A stretch of 64,000 nucleotides of DNA from Xenorhabdus sp. BG5 (GCF_015163665.1 NZ_JADEUG010000017.1:1-64000), one strand, 5' to 3'. Shown: positions 29,169 through 39,952, counted from the stretch's first letter. Notes: generated by a model not told the origin, from the sequence alone. Made by a program: numbers and translations.

Positions 29169-32100
29169 TTACTGTGCCTGAACCCGCAATTCGGCGGAAG
29201 AACGGCTACGGTGCCCCAACAACGCACTGACATCACTGGATTTAGGTTTAACCAAAGCAAACTTATTGACCCATTGGGACCAATTTTCCAATAAACTTTC
29301 ACCGTGTTGAGAGTTTGTCAGACGGACATGTTCGGTGATTAATCCCCGCAGATGTTCTTTATGAATGGCAAAGGCATCCATTGAGAGAACTTCTACCAAT
29401 TCTGGATTGACGCGTTTGCGGAAGTCATCAAATTCATCAAGGACGTAAGCAAATCCACCCGTCATACCTGCACCAAAATTTACGCCAGTGCTGCCCAGGA
29501 CGCAGACGATCCCGCCAGTCATGTATTCACAGCCATTGTCGCCGATCCCCTCAATAACGGTGATGGCACCTGAATTACGTACCGCGAAGCGTTCACCGGC
29601 GCGTCCGGCAGCAAAGAGTTTCCCGCCTGTTGCACCATAAAGGCAGGTATTGCCGATAATAGTGGTTTCGTGACTTTTAAATGCTGAGCCAGCAGGAGGA
29701 AGGATGGTAATACAGCCGCCAGCCATACCCTTACCGACATAGTCATTGGCATCGCCAATTAACGTCAGTTCGACACCGGCAGCATTCCAGACGCCAAAAC
29801 TTTGTCCGGCCGTCCCATTGAAATGCAGTTTGACTGGATCGGCAGCTCGCCCTTGATCGCCATACCGAGCCGCAATCTCACCGGAGAGAGAAGCGCCAAC
29901 AGAGCGATCGGTATTTTGGATATCAAAATAGAACGTCTTGCTTTGCGCGTTTTCTACATAAGGCATAGCCTGGGTGACGATCACTTTATTCAGCGTACCT
30001 TGGTCAAAAGGCGGATTTCCCTCTGTGCAATGCCGCGCTTTGCCGGTATGAGGTTCCACCGTTTCCAATAAGGGTTCGAGATTGAGCTTGCTTTGCTTGG
30101 CAGAAATTCCCTCAAGTATTTCCAGCAAGTCTGTGCGTCCAATCAAATCGGTCAGTCTTTTCACCCCTAATTGCGCCATCAGTTCACGTGTTTCCTGGGC
30201 AATAAAGCGGAAATAGTTAATAACTCTTTCTGGCAAGCCGTGATAATGAGATTGGCGTAGTTTTTCATCTTGTGTAGCGACACCCGTAGCACAGTTATTT
30301 AAGTGACAGATACGCAAATATTTACAGCCGAGAGCAACCATTGGGCCAGTGCCAAAACCGAAACTTTCTGCGCCTAAAATAGCCGCTTTGATGATATCCA
30401 TCCCCGTTTTCAAACCACCATCAACCTGAAGGCGGATTTTATGGCGTAGTCCATTGGCAACCAGCGCTTGTTGGGTTTCCACCAGTCCCAATTCCCACGG
30501 GCAACCCGCGTATTTGACCGAAGAGAGCGGGCTGGCACCTGTTCCACCGTCATAACCGGCAATGGTGATCAGGTCGGCATAGGCCTTGGCGACACCGGTG
30601 GCAATGGTCCCTACGCCAGGTTCTGAAACCAGTTTGACAGAGATCAGCGCCTGTGGATTCACCTGCTTAAGATCGAAAATCAATTGAGCCAGATCTTCGA
30701 TTGAATAAATATCGTGATGTGGTGGTGGAGAAATCAGGGTAACGCCCGGAACGGAATAGCGTAATTTGGCAATATAAGGCGTGACCTTATCTCCCGGCAA
30801 TTGACCGCCTTCCCCTGGTTTTGCGCCTTGGGCGACTTTTATCTGGATCACATCGGCACTGGCTAAATACGCTGGTGTAACGCCAAATCTGCCGGAAGCA
30901 ACTTGCTTGATGCGGGAAACTTTCTTGGTACGATAACGAGCGGGATCTTCGCCACCTTCTCCAGAATTGGAAAAACCCCCTAACGTATTCATCGCTTCTG
31001 CCAGCGCTTCATGGGCCTCCGGGCTGAGTGCACCAATTGACATGGCGGCAGTATCAAATCGTTTGAACAGTGCTTCTGCGGGTTCGACATCTGCAATATC
31101 AATGGGATCATCTTTAGGCGCAAGGGCAAGCAGATCCCGCAAGGTGGTGATGGGACGCCCATTGACCAGTTCGGAATATTTCAGGTAATCACTGTAGTTG
31201 CCACTGTGAACAGCGGTCTGCAATGTTTTGACAACATCAGGATTATAAGCGTGATACTCCCCATTATGGACATATTTCAGCAGTCCCCCTTGATCGATGG
31301 CGTGGCGATGCAACCATGCCCGTTTGGCAAGATTACGCAGATCTTGCTCAAAATCGCTGAAATCGGCTCCCCCAATACGGCTAACAACACCATTGAAGCA
31401 GATATCTGTCACATCCTGGTGCAAACCAACGGCTTCGAACAGTTTAGAGCAGCGATAAGAGGAAATGGTGGAGATGCCCATTTTGGACATAATCTTATAC
31501 AGCCCTTTATTGATGCCATTACGATAATTAAGCATCACACGGGCATATGGCGCATTGATTGTGCCATCATCCACCATTTTCCCCAGTGATTCATAGGCCA
31601 GATAAGGGTAAACAGCCGTAGCACCAAAACCCATCAATACCGCAAAATGATGCGGATCACGCGCACCGGCGGTTTCTACAATCAAGTTGGTATCACAGCG
31701 CAGGTTTTTCTCAACCAGGCAGTGCTGGATAGCGCCGACGGCCATTGGTGCAGGGATGGGGATTCTTTCTGGTGCAATATTACGATCGGATAGCACCAAC
31801 AATACTGCGCCATTGCGGGCGAGTTCCTCTGCCCTTTTACATAAAGTTAAGACCGCTTGTTTCAGGGAGATTTCTTGTGGATTGAAGGTCAAATCCAATG
31901 TATCAGCGCGATAATAGGGTTCCTGCCGTGTTGTTAGTTGTACGAAATCAGAATAGAGCAAGACGGGCGATTGAAAGCACAACCGATGAGCCTGCCCTTC
32001 TGCTTCACAAAAGACATTCATTTCTCGCCCAATGCGGGTAGCCAGAGACATCACATGAGCTTCACGTAATGGATCGATGGGAGGATTGGTAACCTGGGCG

Positions 32101-33626
32101 AACTGCTGACGAAAATAGTCATAGATAATGCGCGGGCGGCTGGAAAGTACAGCAAATGGTGTATCATCGCCCATTGAACCGGTCGCTTCTTGAGCATTTT
32201 CACCGAGGGTACGGATAACTTGATCCAGTTCCTCATTACTGTAGGCAAACTGCTTGTGATAAGTTGCCAACAGGCAGTCATCTAACCCGCGCTGCCCGAC
32301 CTGTGTTTCTGGCAACTCTTCAAACGGAATCAAAGGCTTGACGTTCTTTTCCAGCCATTCTTTATAAGGGTGGCGGCTTTTTAGATCATTGTCAGTTTCC
32401 GCTGAGTGGAGAATACGCCCTTCATAGGTATCGATAACCATTAATTCACCTGGCCCGACACGGCCTTTCTCGATGACTTCATCGGGTTGGTAATCCCAAA
32501 TACCCACTTCAGAAGCGCAGGTAATCAGCTTATCTTTGGTAATTACATAACGGGCAGGGCGTAAGCCATTGCGATCCAAATTACAGGCGGCATAACGTCC
32601 ATCAGAAATCACAATGCCGGCTGGTCCATCCCAAGGTTCCATGTGCATGGAGTTAAAATCGAAGAATGCACGCAGATCATCATCCATATCAGGGTTATTC
32701 TGCCATGCCGGTGGAACGAGCAAACGCATTGCGCGGATTAAATCCATACCACCATTGAGAAACAGTTCCAGCATGTTGTCCAGTGAACTGGAATCGGAAC
32801 CCGTTTCATTAACAAAAGGTGCAGCAGTATATAAGTCTGGGATCAGTGGCGTGCGGAACTTATAGGCTCGTGCTTTAGCCCATTCACGGTTTCCCGTAAT
32901 GGTATTGATTTCCCCATTGTGAGCCAGATAGCGAAAGGGTTGTGCCAGCGGCCAACGGGGAATGGTATTGGTTGAAAAGCGCTGATGGAATAAACAGATG
33001 GCAGATTCCATGCGCAGGTCAGCTAAATCGGGATAGAAACGCGGTAGATCCGCAGCCATGCACAATCCTTTATAAATTGTGACTAGATTGGACAGGCTGC
33101 AAATATAAAAGTCATTGTCGGTAATCTGTTTTTCTATACGGCGTCGGGAAACGAACAGGCGGCGTTCCAGATCTTGCGCCCGCCATCCGGCGGGTGCGTT
33201 GATAAAAACTTGCTCAATACGAGGAAGGCTTGATAAGGCAATATCACCTAAGATATCGCGATTGATAGGAACTTTCCGCCAACCCACAATGGATAGGGTT
33301 TCGTGTTGTAATTCCTGTTCAATAATATCACGGCATGATTGGGCAATTTTGGCATCCTGGCTTAGAAACAACATGCCGACAGCATAATTTTTGGCGAGCC
33401 GCCATGATTGCTCGCCGGCGATCATTTGAAAGAAACGGTTTGGTTTTTGCATTAACAAACCACAGCCATCACCTGTTTTTCCATCCGCCAGAATTGCCCC
33501 CCTGTGCTGCATCCGAGCCAGTGCGTGTATGGCCGTGCGCACCACCTTGTGGCTTGGTTCTCCTTCAATATGCGCGATTAATCCAAAGCCACAGTTATCT
33601 TTTTCCTGCAATCTGTCATACAACAT
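29169..33626 (-). CDS. gltB: Glutamate synthase (NADPH) large subunit GltB
   Basis: GltB contains the glutaminase, ammonia tunnel and synthase sites of GOGAT. From the ATG at 33626 (GGGGAG site) it is 1485 residues. MLYDRLQEKDN is the short propeptide, and the next residue, Cys12 of CGFGLIAHIEGEPSH, becomes the N-terminal nucleophile. Then follow the amidotransferase domain (LAHNGEINTITGN, NRNGLRPARY-like DRNGLRPARY), the central domain, and the FMN/3Fe-4S synthase domain (GEGGEDPARYRTKKVSRIKQ, CPWELGLVETQQALV, CHLNNCATGVATQ). The C-terminal beta-helix ends GHRSRSSAELRVQAQ. A start 11 codons upstream is less likely. E. coli has gltF downstream; it is absent here. Confidence 0.98.
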   Translation of the reverse strand: MLYDRLQEKDNCGFGLIAHIEGEPSHKVVRTAIHALARMQHRGAILADGKTGDGCGLLMQKPNRFFQMIAGEQSWRLAKNYAVGMLFLSQDAKIAQSCRDIIEQELQHETLSIVGWRKVPINRDILGDIALSSLPRIEQVFINAPAGWRAQDLERRLFVSRRRIEKQITDNDFYICSLSNLVTIYKGLCMAADLPRFYPDLADLRMESAICLFHQRFSTNTIPRWPLAQPFRYLAHNGEINTITGNREWAKARAYKFRTPLIPDLYTAAPFVNETGSDSSSLDNMLELFLNGGMDLIRAMRLLVPPAWQNNPDMDDDLRAFFDFNSMHMEPWDGPAGIVISDGRYAACNLDRNGLRPARYVITKDKLITCASEVGIWDYQPDEVIEKGRVGPGELMVIDTYEGRILHSAETDNDLKSRHPYKEWLEKNVKPLIPFEELPETQVGQRGLDDCLLATYHKQFAYSNEELDQVIRTLGENAQEATGSMGDDTPFAVLSSRPRIIYDYFRQQFAQVTNPPIDPLREAHVMSLATRIGREMNVFCEAEGQAHRLCFQSPVLLYSDFVQLTTRQEPYYRADTLDLTFNPQEISLKQAVLTLCKRAEELARNGAVLLVLSDRNIAPERIPIPAPMAVGAIQHCLVEKNLRCDTNLIVETAGARDPHHFAVLMGFGATAVYPYLAYESLGKMVDDGTINAPYARVMLNYRNGINKGLYKIMSKMGISTISSYRCSKLFEAVGLHQDVTDICFNGVVSRIGGADFSDFEQDLRNLAKRAWLHRHAIDQGGLLKYVHNGEYHAYNPDVVKTLQTAVHSGNYSDYLKYSELVNGRPITTLRDLLALAPKDDPIDIADVEPAEALFKRFDTAAMSIGALSPEAHEALAEAMNTLGGFSNSGEGGEDPARYRTKKVSRIKQVASGRFGVTPAYLASADVIQIKVAQGAKPGEGGQLPGDKVTPYIAKLRYSVPGVTLISPPPHHDIYSIEDLAQLIFDLKQVNPQALISVKLVSEPGVGTIATGVAKAYADLITIAGYDGGTGASPLSSVKYAGCPWELGLVETQQALVANGLRHKIRLQVDGGLKTGMDIIKAAILGAESFGFGTGPMVALGCKYLRICHLNNCATGVATQDEKLRQSHYHGLPERVINYFRFIAQETRELMAQLGVKRLTDLIGRTDLLEILEGISAKQSKLNLEPLLETVEPHTGKARHCTEGNPPFDQGTLNKVIVTQAMPYVENAQSKTFYFDIQNTDRSVGASLSGEIAARYGDQGRAADPVKLHFNGTAGQSFGVWNAAGVELTLIGDANDYVGKGMAGGCITILPPAGSAFKSHETTIIGNTCLYGATGGKLFAAGRAGERFAVRNSGAITVIEGIGDNGCEYMTGGIVCVLGSTGVNFGAGMTGGFAYVLDEFDDFRKRVNPELVEVLSMDAFAIHKEHLRGLITEHVRLTNSQHGESLLENWSQWVNKFALVKPKSSDVSALLGHRSRSSAELRVQAQ

Positions 33627-34295
33627 GGTAAAGCTCCCCAAGTTCTGTCCGACTCTCACATCACTCGCGAGAGGGTATCGATATCTATTTTTTCTATAGG
33701 CGTCTAATTTGCGCCCTCAGTAAAACGCCACTTGTTTTATTGGCATTAACAAGCGGTGAATCAAAATGATGTTATGTTATCTATCACTGCATAAATATGA
33801 GCCAGAGGATCATCTGACAGGTGATTTTCAGCGAATTCCCAACTTAACGGTAAAAACAGAGTTGGTCAAATCGCGTTAGATCGCGTTTTTTATTGACGTT
33901 TTTTATTTATTTTGTTGATTTTTATGAGTAAATGAAGATTTTTTGTATTTTGTGACTAAGATCATTGCGCTTAAATGATGTGAGTTATATCACTAAAATC
34001 ACCCCATTATCTATTTTAGATGTGCTTTAAAATGCATCTATCCTGATATTTTTATCTTATTTTTTGGCTTAAGTTGGACTTATATTGCGTATTTTTTAAT
34101 TTGTAAGAGGAAGTGATGGGTTGTTTTTTTCGCCTAAAGGGGGGCGGGGAAATTTGTTTGCATAATTATTCTCATGATTTTCATTTTTATTCCTTGTGAG
34201 AGGTTGAGGGTGATATCCCGTAACGAAGTTGGGACTTTTTTACGTTATGATTCAATCTAGTAACTTTACTGGAAAAGATTTCACTGGGAGTTGTT
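33627..34295. other. gltB-arcB divergent regulatory region (669 bases)
   Basis: No gene is supported. The stretch is very AT-rich from 33880 on. A short direct repeat ATCGCGTT occurs twice around 33870-33890 and is followed by a T run. Both gltBD (leftward) and arcB (rightward) must have promoters here. yhcC, which lies between these genes in E. coli, is missing. Confidence 0.5.
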
Positions 34296-36638
34296 ATGAA
34301 GCTGATTCGAGGGCTTGCCCAATATTATGTAGATTTGATGATGAAGCTGGGGCTGGTGCGTTTTTCTATATTACTTGCATCAGCTCTAGTTATTCTTGCG
34401 ATGGCGATGCAGATGGCGGTGACATTTGTATTGCATGGAGAAGTGCAAGGTATTGATTTAATTCGCTCCATCTTTTTTGGTTTGTTAATTACCCCTTGGG
34501 CGGTTTATTTTCTCTCCATCGTAGTAGAACAACTTGAAGAATCCCGCCAGCGCTTATCGAGTCTGGTCGCAAAACTTGAAGAAATGCGTCAGCGTGATGC
34601 GAAATTAAACCTGCAACTCAAAGAAAACATCGACCAATTGAACCAGGAGATCAGTGACAGAGAGAAGGCGGAAAAAGCTCATTTGGTTCTATTGGATAAA
34701 CTTAAATTGGAAATGGAGCAGCGTGAAAAAACCCAGATTGAGCTTGAACAGCAATCGGTACTATTGCGTTCATTTCTGGATGCCTCCCCGGACCTGGTTT
34801 ATTACCGCAATGAAGATAATGAATTTTCCGGTTGTAATAGGGCGATGGAATTATTGACTGGCAAAAGCGAAAAACAGCTCATCGGCCTGACGCCGACAGA
34901 TGTTTACGATAAAGAAATTGCCAGCAAGGTGATGGAAACCGATGAAAAAGTATTTCGCCATAATGTATCTCTGACCTATGAGCAATGGTTAGTTTATCCC
35001 GATGGACGCAAAGCCTGTTTTGAACTCAGAAAAGTCCCTTTTTATGATCGCGTTGGCAAGCGACATGGATTAATGGGATTTGGACGCGATATAACGGAGC
35101 GCAAACGCTATCAGGACGCATTGGAGAACGCCAGCAGGGATAAGACGACTTTTATCTCTACGATTAGCCATGAGCTTCGTACGCCTTTAAATGGCATTGT
35201 GGGCTTGAGCCGAATTCTGATGGATACCGACTTAACACCAGAACAATGTAAATACCTGGAAACAATCCATGTCAGCGCCATTACTTTGGGTAATATTTTT
35301 AATGATATTATTGAGTTAGATAAAATTGAGCGCCGCAAAGTCCAACTTGATAACCAACCGATTGATTTCACCGGTTTCATGACAGATTTAGAAAATATTT
35401 CAGCTTTATTGGCGCAGCCGAAGGGAATTAAATTTGTTCTGGAGCCTGAGCTGCCACTACCCACAAAAGTGCTGACTGATGGAACTCGTTTGCGACAAAT
35501 TTTGTGGAACCTGATTAGTAATGCCGTGAAATTTACGCCTGAAGGCGAAATTAAGGTTCGTATCTGGCGTGAAGAAGAAGAGGAACGCCTATTCTTTGAA
35601 GTGACAGATTCCGGCATTGGTATTCCTCCTGACGAATTGGAAAAAATCTTTGCCATGTATTATCAGGTTAAAGACAGCGCTGGTGGGCGTCCTGCAACCG
35701 GGACAGGGATTGGCCTTGCTGTTTCGAAGCGTCTTGCCCTAAGCATGGGCGGGGACATTGTGGTGAAAAGTACGTTGGGCAAAGGTTCTTGCTTTACCTT
35801 GTCTGTCGTTGCGCCAGCCATTGATGAACACCCGGAAGGGAAGGTTGAGCAAGATACTCTGCCATTGCCAGCACTTAATATCTTACTGGTAGAAGATATT
35901 GAATTGAACGTCATTGTAGCCCGTTCTGTTCTGGAGAAATTGGGGAACAGTGTGGATGTTGCCATGAATGGCCATGATGCACTGGCAATGTTTGATCCTG
36001 ATGAATATGACTTAGTGTTACTGGATATCCAATTACCAGATATGACGGGGCTGGATATCGCCCGTCAATTACATCAGCGTTACTCCTCCCAATCCTTGCC
36101 TCCTTTGATCGCGCTGACGGCTAATGTATTGAAGGATAAAAAAGAATACCTTGATGCGGGCATGGATGATGTGCTCAATAAGCCGTTATCTGTCAAAGCG
36201 TTGACTGCCGTGATAGAAAAATATTGGGGCAAGGGATCTGAATCTGACACTGCCTTAGTGGACGTTGATCTTGTGAATCAGGATGAAGAACGGCTGGATA
36301 CAGAGATGCTTAATCAATATATCGAATTGGTTGGGCCAAAAATGATCACAGACAATCTGGTTATTTTTGAAACCATGATGCCAAATTATCTTGCTTTGCT
36401 GGACTCCAATATGACCGCCAGAGATCAAAAAGGCATTACGGAAGAGGCGCATAAAATCAAAGGTGCGGCTGGTTCAGTAGGATTACGCCATTTGCAGCAA
36501 TTGGCTCAGCAGATTCAGTCACCGGATTTACCTGCGTGGTGGGATAATGTTCAGGAATGGGTGGATGAGTTAAAGTTGGAATGGAAGCAAGATATAGAAA
36601 TATTAAGAAATTGGTTATCAAGCGTTACAAAAAAATAA
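34296..36638 (+). CDS. arcB: Aerobic respiration control sensor kinase ArcB
   Basis: ArcB is a tripartite hybrid sensor kinase that detects quinone redox state and phosphorylates ArcA under low oxygen. The 780-residue protein has two N-terminal membrane helices (about residues 22-45 and 58-77), a coiled-coil linker and a PAS domain (SPDLVYYRNEDNEFSGCN). The histidine kinase domain has the phospho-His in STISHELRTPLNG (about 292), N box LWNLISNAVKFTPEG and G boxes DSGIGIPPDELEKIF and GTGIGLAVSKRL. Next is a receiver domain (Asp in LVLLDIQLPDMTGLD, about 576). The C-terminal HPt domain has its His in EEAHKIKGAAGSVG (about 717). All relay residues are present. Confidence 0.98.
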   Translation: MKLIRGLAQYYVDLMMKLGLVRFSILLASALVILAMAMQMAVTFVLHGEVQGIDLIRSIFFGLLITPWAVYFLSIVVEQLEESRQRLSSLVAKLEEMRQRDAKLNLQLKENIDQLNQEISDREKAEKAHLVLLDKLKLEMEQREKTQIELEQQSVLLRSFLDASPDLVYYRNEDNEFSGCNRAMELLTGKSEKQLIGLTPTDVYDKEIASKVMETDEKVFRHNVSLTYEQWLVYPDGRKACFELRKVPFYDRVGKRHGLMGFGRDITERKRYQDALENASRDKTTFISTISHELRTPLNGIVGLSRILMDTDLTPEQCKYLETIHVSAITLGNIFNDIIELDKIERRKVQLDNQPIDFTGFMTDLENISALLAQPKGIKFVLEPELPLPTKVLTDGTRLRQILWNLISNAVKFTPEGEIKVRIWREEEEERLFFEVTDSGIGIPPDELEKIFAMYYQVKDSAGGRPATGTGIGLAVSKRLALSMGGDIVVKSTLGKGSCFTLSVVAPAIDEHPEGKVEQDTLPLPALNILLVEDIELNVIVARSVLEKLGNSVDVAMNGHDALAMFDPDEYDLVLLDIQLPDMTGLDIARQLHQRYSSQSLPPLIALTANVLKDKKEYLDAGMDDVLNKPLSVKALTAVIEKYWGKGSESDTALVDVDLVNQDEERLDTEMLNQYIELVGPKMITDNLVIFETMMPNYLALLDSNMTARDQKGITEEAHKIKGAAGSVGLRHLQQLAQQIQSPDLPAWWDNVQEWVDELKLEWKQDIEILRNWLSSVTKK

Positions 36639-36657
36639 CCCCAACCGAAGTTGGGGT
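36638..36657 (+). terminator. Hairpin at the arcB stop codon
   Basis: ACCCCAAC (36638-36645) pairs with GTTGGGGT (36650-36657) around a CGAA tetraloop, overlapping the last base of the arcB stop. On the plus strand no T run follows. The minus-strand side does have one, so the function as an arcB terminator is uncertain. Confidence 0.5.
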
Positions 36658-36874
36658 GCGCTAATACTGCGCCAACACCAGGGAAATCTGTTTACCCGCT
36701 TATCTAAGATTTATTTTCGATGCGAGTAATTAAAGAATTCTTTTACACCGAACTCAAGTACCAACATAGCAAAGATAAGATTTTTTGTTACAAGATTCAT
36801 TAAAATCTGTGATGAAGATTGGTGTTTAACCCTCTAAGGGGTTAAGCATTAATCTACTACAAATGGAGAGAAAT

Positions 36875-37528
36875 ATGAAATCTGTTGCCATTATATTAAG
36901 TGGATGTGGAGTGTACGATGGAAGTGAAATTCACGAATCAGTTCTTACTATGCTCTCTTTAAGCCGTCTTGGCGCTGAAGTGTCTTTTTTTTCGCCTGAT
37001 GAGGTACAACGCCATGTTATTAATCATCTTAACGGAGAAGAGAAACAAGAGAGTCGCGACATAATGGAAGAATCCGCCCGTATAACACGGGGAAATATAC
37101 AACCTTTATCCAAAGTTAATATTGATGAGTTGGATGCGCTAATTATTCCTGGTGGTTTTGGCGCGGCCAAGAATTTATGTAATTTCGCATTCAAAGGATC
37201 AGATTGTGAAATAAATAAAGAATTATTAAGTGTAGTACAAAATATGCACCGTCAAGGTAAACCGATGGGGTTCATATGCATCGCTCCTGTCATGGTACCT
37301 AAAATATTAGGCAAACCGATAAAAGTAACCATTGGCAATGATCCAGAAACTGCGGCTCAAATCGTGAGAATGGGAGGGGTGCATGTTGAGTGTCCGGTTG
37401 ATGGAATTGTCGTTGATTTTGAAAACAAAATTGTAACAACACCGGCTTATATGCTCGCAGAATCTTTGGCGCAGGCAGAAAAAGGAATTGATAAATTGGT
37501 TAGAAAAATATTGGAAATGATTGAGTAA
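36875..37528 (+). CDS. elbB: DJ-1/PfpI-family glyoxalase ElbB
   Basis: ElbB is a cytoplasmic DJ-1 superfamily protein with glyoxalase-like activity. In E. coli it was first linked to isoprenoid pathways and sits between arcB and mtgA. The 217-residue product has [20 protein letters not shown] at the N-terminus, [14 protein letters not shown], the nucleophile-elbow cysteine in [13 protein letters not shown] and the C-terminal [15 protein letters not shown]. The ATG at 36875 is chosen for its GGAGA site and equal length to E. coli; an ATG at 36863 is four codons upstream. mtgA begins 4 bases after its stop. Confidence 0.96.
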   Translation: MKSVAIILSGCGVYDGSEIHESVLTMLSLSRLGAEVSFFSPDEVQRHVINHLNGEEKQESRDIMEESARITRGNIQPLSKVNIDELDALIIPGGFGAAKNLCNFAFKGSDCEINKELLSVVQNMHRQGKPMGFICIAPVMVPKILGKPIKVTIGNDPETAAQIVRMGGVHVECPVDGIVVDFENKIVTTPAYMLAESLAQAEKGIDKLVRKILEMIE

Positions 37529-37532
37529 TCGG

Positions 37533-38285
37533 ATGAGAAATCCTTTTTCAATATTGTGGCGCTGGCTGAAAATAATTGTCGTGTCGATCACGGTTTTGTG
37601 GTTCATTGCTGTAATTGCCTTTTCATTTTTGCCAGTGCCGTTTTCTATGATGATGATAGAGAGGCAAGTCTCTACCTTAATGTCAATTAATTTGTCTTAT
37701 GTTTCTCGCTCTTCATGGAGGGATCAGAATCACATTTCACCCTATATGGCGTTAGCCGTCATTGCAGCAGAAGATCAAAAATTCCCAAAACATTGGGGAT
37801 TTGATTTTGAGGCTATCGAAACTGCTATGGCGTATAACAAAAAATATGAGAAGCGAATTCGGGGGGCATCGACAATTTCCCAGCAAACAACCAAAAATTT
37901 ATTTCTATGGGAAGGGCGTAGTTGGCTAAGAAAAGGATTAGAAGCGGGAATGACTGCCGTACTGGAATTACTCTGGTCAAAGAAACGTATTTTAACGGTT
38001 TATCTCAATATTGCTGAGTTTGGCAATGGTATTTTTGGTGTCGAGGAAGCGGCCCAACATTACTTTGGCAAGCCTGCCTGCCGATTGACAGCGACTGAAT
38101 CTGCATTGCTTGCTGCTGTATTACCAAACCCTCATCGCTATAAAGTGAATGCTCCTTCCCGGTATGTATTACAACGCCAGCAATGGATTTTGCGACAAAT
38201 GCAATTAATGGGGGGCGTGAATTACTTAAAGCAAAATAAGTTGGGATGGGCGCTGAATACAGGGTGTGAGGTTGGGCGGCATTGA
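37533..38285 (+). CDS. mtgA: Monofunctional peptidoglycan glycosyltransferase MtgA
   Basis: MtgA polymerises lipid II into glycan strands in the inner membrane without a transpeptidase domain. The 250-residue product has one N-terminal membrane helix (about residues 12-34) and the GT51 motifs [17 protein letters not shown] (catalytic Glu), [32 protein letters not shown] and [15 protein letters not shown] 37533 is used because it gives a product close to the usual length. Confidence 0.97.
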   Translation: MRNPFSILWRWLKIIVVSITVLWFIAVIAFSFLPVPFSMMMIERQVSTLMSINLSYVSRSSWRDQNHISPYMALAVIAAEDQKFPKHWGFDFEAIETAMAYNKKYEKRIRGASTISQQTTKNLFLWEGRSWLRKGLEAGMTAVLELLWSKKRILTVYLNIAEFGNGIFGVEEAAQHYFGKPACRLTATESALLAAVLPNPHRYKVNAPSRYVLQRQQWILRQMQLMGGVNYLKQNKLGWALNTGCEVGRH

Positions 38286-38296
38286 TTAATGCCGCC
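38275..38296. terminator. Hairpin between convergent mtgA and dolP
   Basis: GGCGGCATT (38275-38283) pairs with AATGCCGCC (38288-38296), a perfect 9-bp stem with a GATT loop. It overlaps the mtgA stop codon and lies 9 bases from the dolP stop. A T run is lacking on both sides. Confidence 0.6.
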
Positions 38297-38304
38297 TTGA
38301 TGGG

Positions 38305-38880
38305 TTAGTTGAGGTAGGTAAATGCTGTTGTTACACGTTTTACGCCGCTAGTTTCGCTGGCGATTTTCGCAGCCGCAGCTCCCTCTTGTCGCGTGACAAT
38401 GCCAAACAAAAAGACTTCACTATCCTCTGTCACCACTTTGATGCTGGATGATCTCACCGCATCACTGGTTAAAATTTGGGAGCGCACTTTGGTTGTCAAC
38501 CAGGCATCCGCGGAGGCCGTCGCCAATGTCACGGGATTGGCTTGACGGATCTCATTATATACCACGTCAGTGTCTTCAACCTTTGCCGCAATTTGTTTTG
38601 CCCGCTCAGCCAGAGCCATATTGGGACTTTGTCCGGTTAAAAGAACCTTGCCTTGATACACAGTCACTGACACACGGGCTTGTGCCTTAATTTGTGGGTC
38701 CTTACTGATGGCATTGCTGACACGGGCTTCCAGCGTGGTATCGTCAACTTGTTGCCCAATGGTTCGTGGATCTGACCCCGCTTTTGTGGCAATTGCAGCG
38801 GAACCTACGACGGCGGCACCGATACATCCTTGTAATAGCATTGTACTGAAACAGACCAATAATAGAGAAAATAACCGCAT
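38305..38880 (-). CDS. dolP: Outer-membrane lipoprotein DolP (YraP, two BON domains)
   Basis: DolP is a lipoprotein of the outer membrane that binds anionic phospholipids at division sites and supports BAM function. The 191-residue precursor has a lipoprotein signal with the lipobox LLQGC (lipidated Cys at about 19) and a small Ala/Gly segment. It then has two BON domains (about residues 45-110, DDTTLEARVSNAISKDP, and 120-190, DAWLTTKVRSQILTS). It lies 11 bases after diaA in the leftward lpoA-yraN-diaA-dolP cluster. Confidence 0.96.
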   Translation of the reverse strand: MRLFSLLLVCFSTMLLQGCIGAAVVGSAAIATKAGSDPRTIGQQVDDTTLEARVSNAISKDPQIKAQARVSVTVYQGKVLLTGQSPNMALAERAKQIAAKVEDTDVVYNEIRQANPVTLATASADAWLTTKVRSQILTSDAVRSSSIKVVTEDSEVFLFGIVTRQEGAAAAKIASETSGVKRVTTAFTYLN

Positions 38881-38891
38881 GAGTTGGCTCC

Positions 38892-39482
38892 TTATTCATC
38901 CTGATGAGGGAATAACGTGTTGTCGATTAAGTCGCACAGGCAGTTGATTGTCAACATATGTACTTCTTGGATCCTGACGCTGTGATGTGAGGGAATACGT
39001 ATCTCAACATCCTGAGGACCAAGTAAGCCCGCCAGTTCGCCGCCATCGTAACCTGTCAGCGCAACGATCGTCATATCACGTGTAACAGCAGCTTCCACCG
39101 CTTTGATAATATCTCGACTGTTTCCATGTGTAGAAATGGCAAGCAGGACGTCCCCTGCTTGCCCCAGTGCCCTGACTTGTTTGGCATAAATTTCGTCAGG
39201 CTGTTTACTGTTGGCGATAGCGGTGATCACCACATTATCAGTATTCAACGACAGGGCTGGCAGACTTGGCCGATCCGTTTCAAAACGATTGATCATGCTG
39301 GCAGTAAAACGCTGTGCCGTTGCGGCCGATCCACCATTACCACAGCAAAGGATTTTGTTGCCACTCAGCAGTGATTGAACCATCATCATCGCGGCGCGTG
39401 ATATTGCGTCGGGTAATGCTTCTGCTGCTGCGATCTGAGTTTGAATACTTTCTGTAAAACAGACTTTAATTCTATCCAGCAC
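38892..39482 (-). CDS. diaA: DnaA initiator-associating protein DiaA
   Basis: DiaA is a SIS-domain homotetramer that binds DnaA and promotes its assembly at oriC for timely initiation. The 196-residue product has the SIS motif [28 protein letters not shown], the loop [14 protein letters not shown] and the C-terminal [22 protein letters not shown]. It resembles GmhA, but its size and its neighbours (yraN upstream, dolP downstream) indicate DiaA. Confidence 0.95.
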   Translation of the reverse strand: MLDRIKVCFTESIQTQIAAAEALPDAISRAAMMMVQSLLSGNKILCCGNGGSAATAQRFTASMINRFETDRPSLPALSLNTDNVVITAIANSKQPDEIYAKQVRALGQAGDVLLAISTHGNSRDIIKAVEAAVTRDMTIVALTGYDGGELAGLLGPQDVEIRIPSHHSVRIQEVHMLTINCLCDLIDNTLFPHQDE

Positions 39483-39527
39483 GTTATGACCTATGTATAT
39501 TGGAATTATTTATTTAGCGAGAAAATT

Positions 39528-39551
39528 GAGACTCTATTGAAATAGAGTCTC
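39528..39551 (-). terminator. Hairpin embedded in the 3' end of yraN
   Basis: GAGACTCTATT (39528-39538) is a perfect inverted repeat of AATAGAGTCTC (39541-39551) with a 2-base loop. On the minus strand the first arm encodes the last yraN codons and the stop, and the second arm is followed by TTTTC. It sits between yraN and diaA and could attenuate diaA-dolP. Confidence 0.55.
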
Positions 39552-39917
39552 ATTCAGGGTGAAGGCATTTTTCAGCCATTCAAATTTCTGTCCTGTTATT
39601 GCACAAACGTCGAAGCGGCATGATGCCGTTTCCAGACATTCATTGCGTTGGGACAGCCAGACAGCAGCCGTATACAAGAGCTTTCTGCGCTTACTTTGGG
39701 TAATTGTAGCAATGGCGCCACCATATTGTGCATTTCGGCGGAAACGAACTTCAACGAATACCCAGGCATGCCCGTCACGCATGATGAGATCGATTTCACC
39801 GCCGCGAATTTTTACATTCTCAGCAACAAAGACAAGCCCTTGTTTTTGCAAAAACAGTTTGGCCTGATGTTCATAATGGCGCCCCAGCGCGTAGTGATTG
39901 CCTGTTGGTTTTTTCAT
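39534..39917 (-). CDS. yraN: UPF0102 endonuclease-like protein YraN
   Basis: YraN belongs to a small family with a restriction-endonuclease-like fold; its cellular role is not established. The 127-residue product has [40 protein letters not shown] (the D...EVK-like catalytic signature) and the C-terminal RFDVCAITG. It lies between lpoA and diaA, the same order as in E. coli. Confidence 0.95.
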   Translation of the reverse strand: MKKPTGNHYALGRHYEHQAKLFLQKQGLVFVAENVKIRGGEIDLIMRDGHAWVFVEVRFRRNAQYGGAIATITQSKRRKLLYTAAVWLSQRNECLETASCRFDVCAITGQKFEWLKNAFTLNETLFQ

Positions 39918-39952
39918 CCTGAAATGACCACGATACCTTTCATCACAGAAAA

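Noticed and set aside
34229-34456. Short plus-strand frame overlapping the arcB start
   Set aside because: It is out of frame with arcB, has no ribosome site and encodes low-information sequence.
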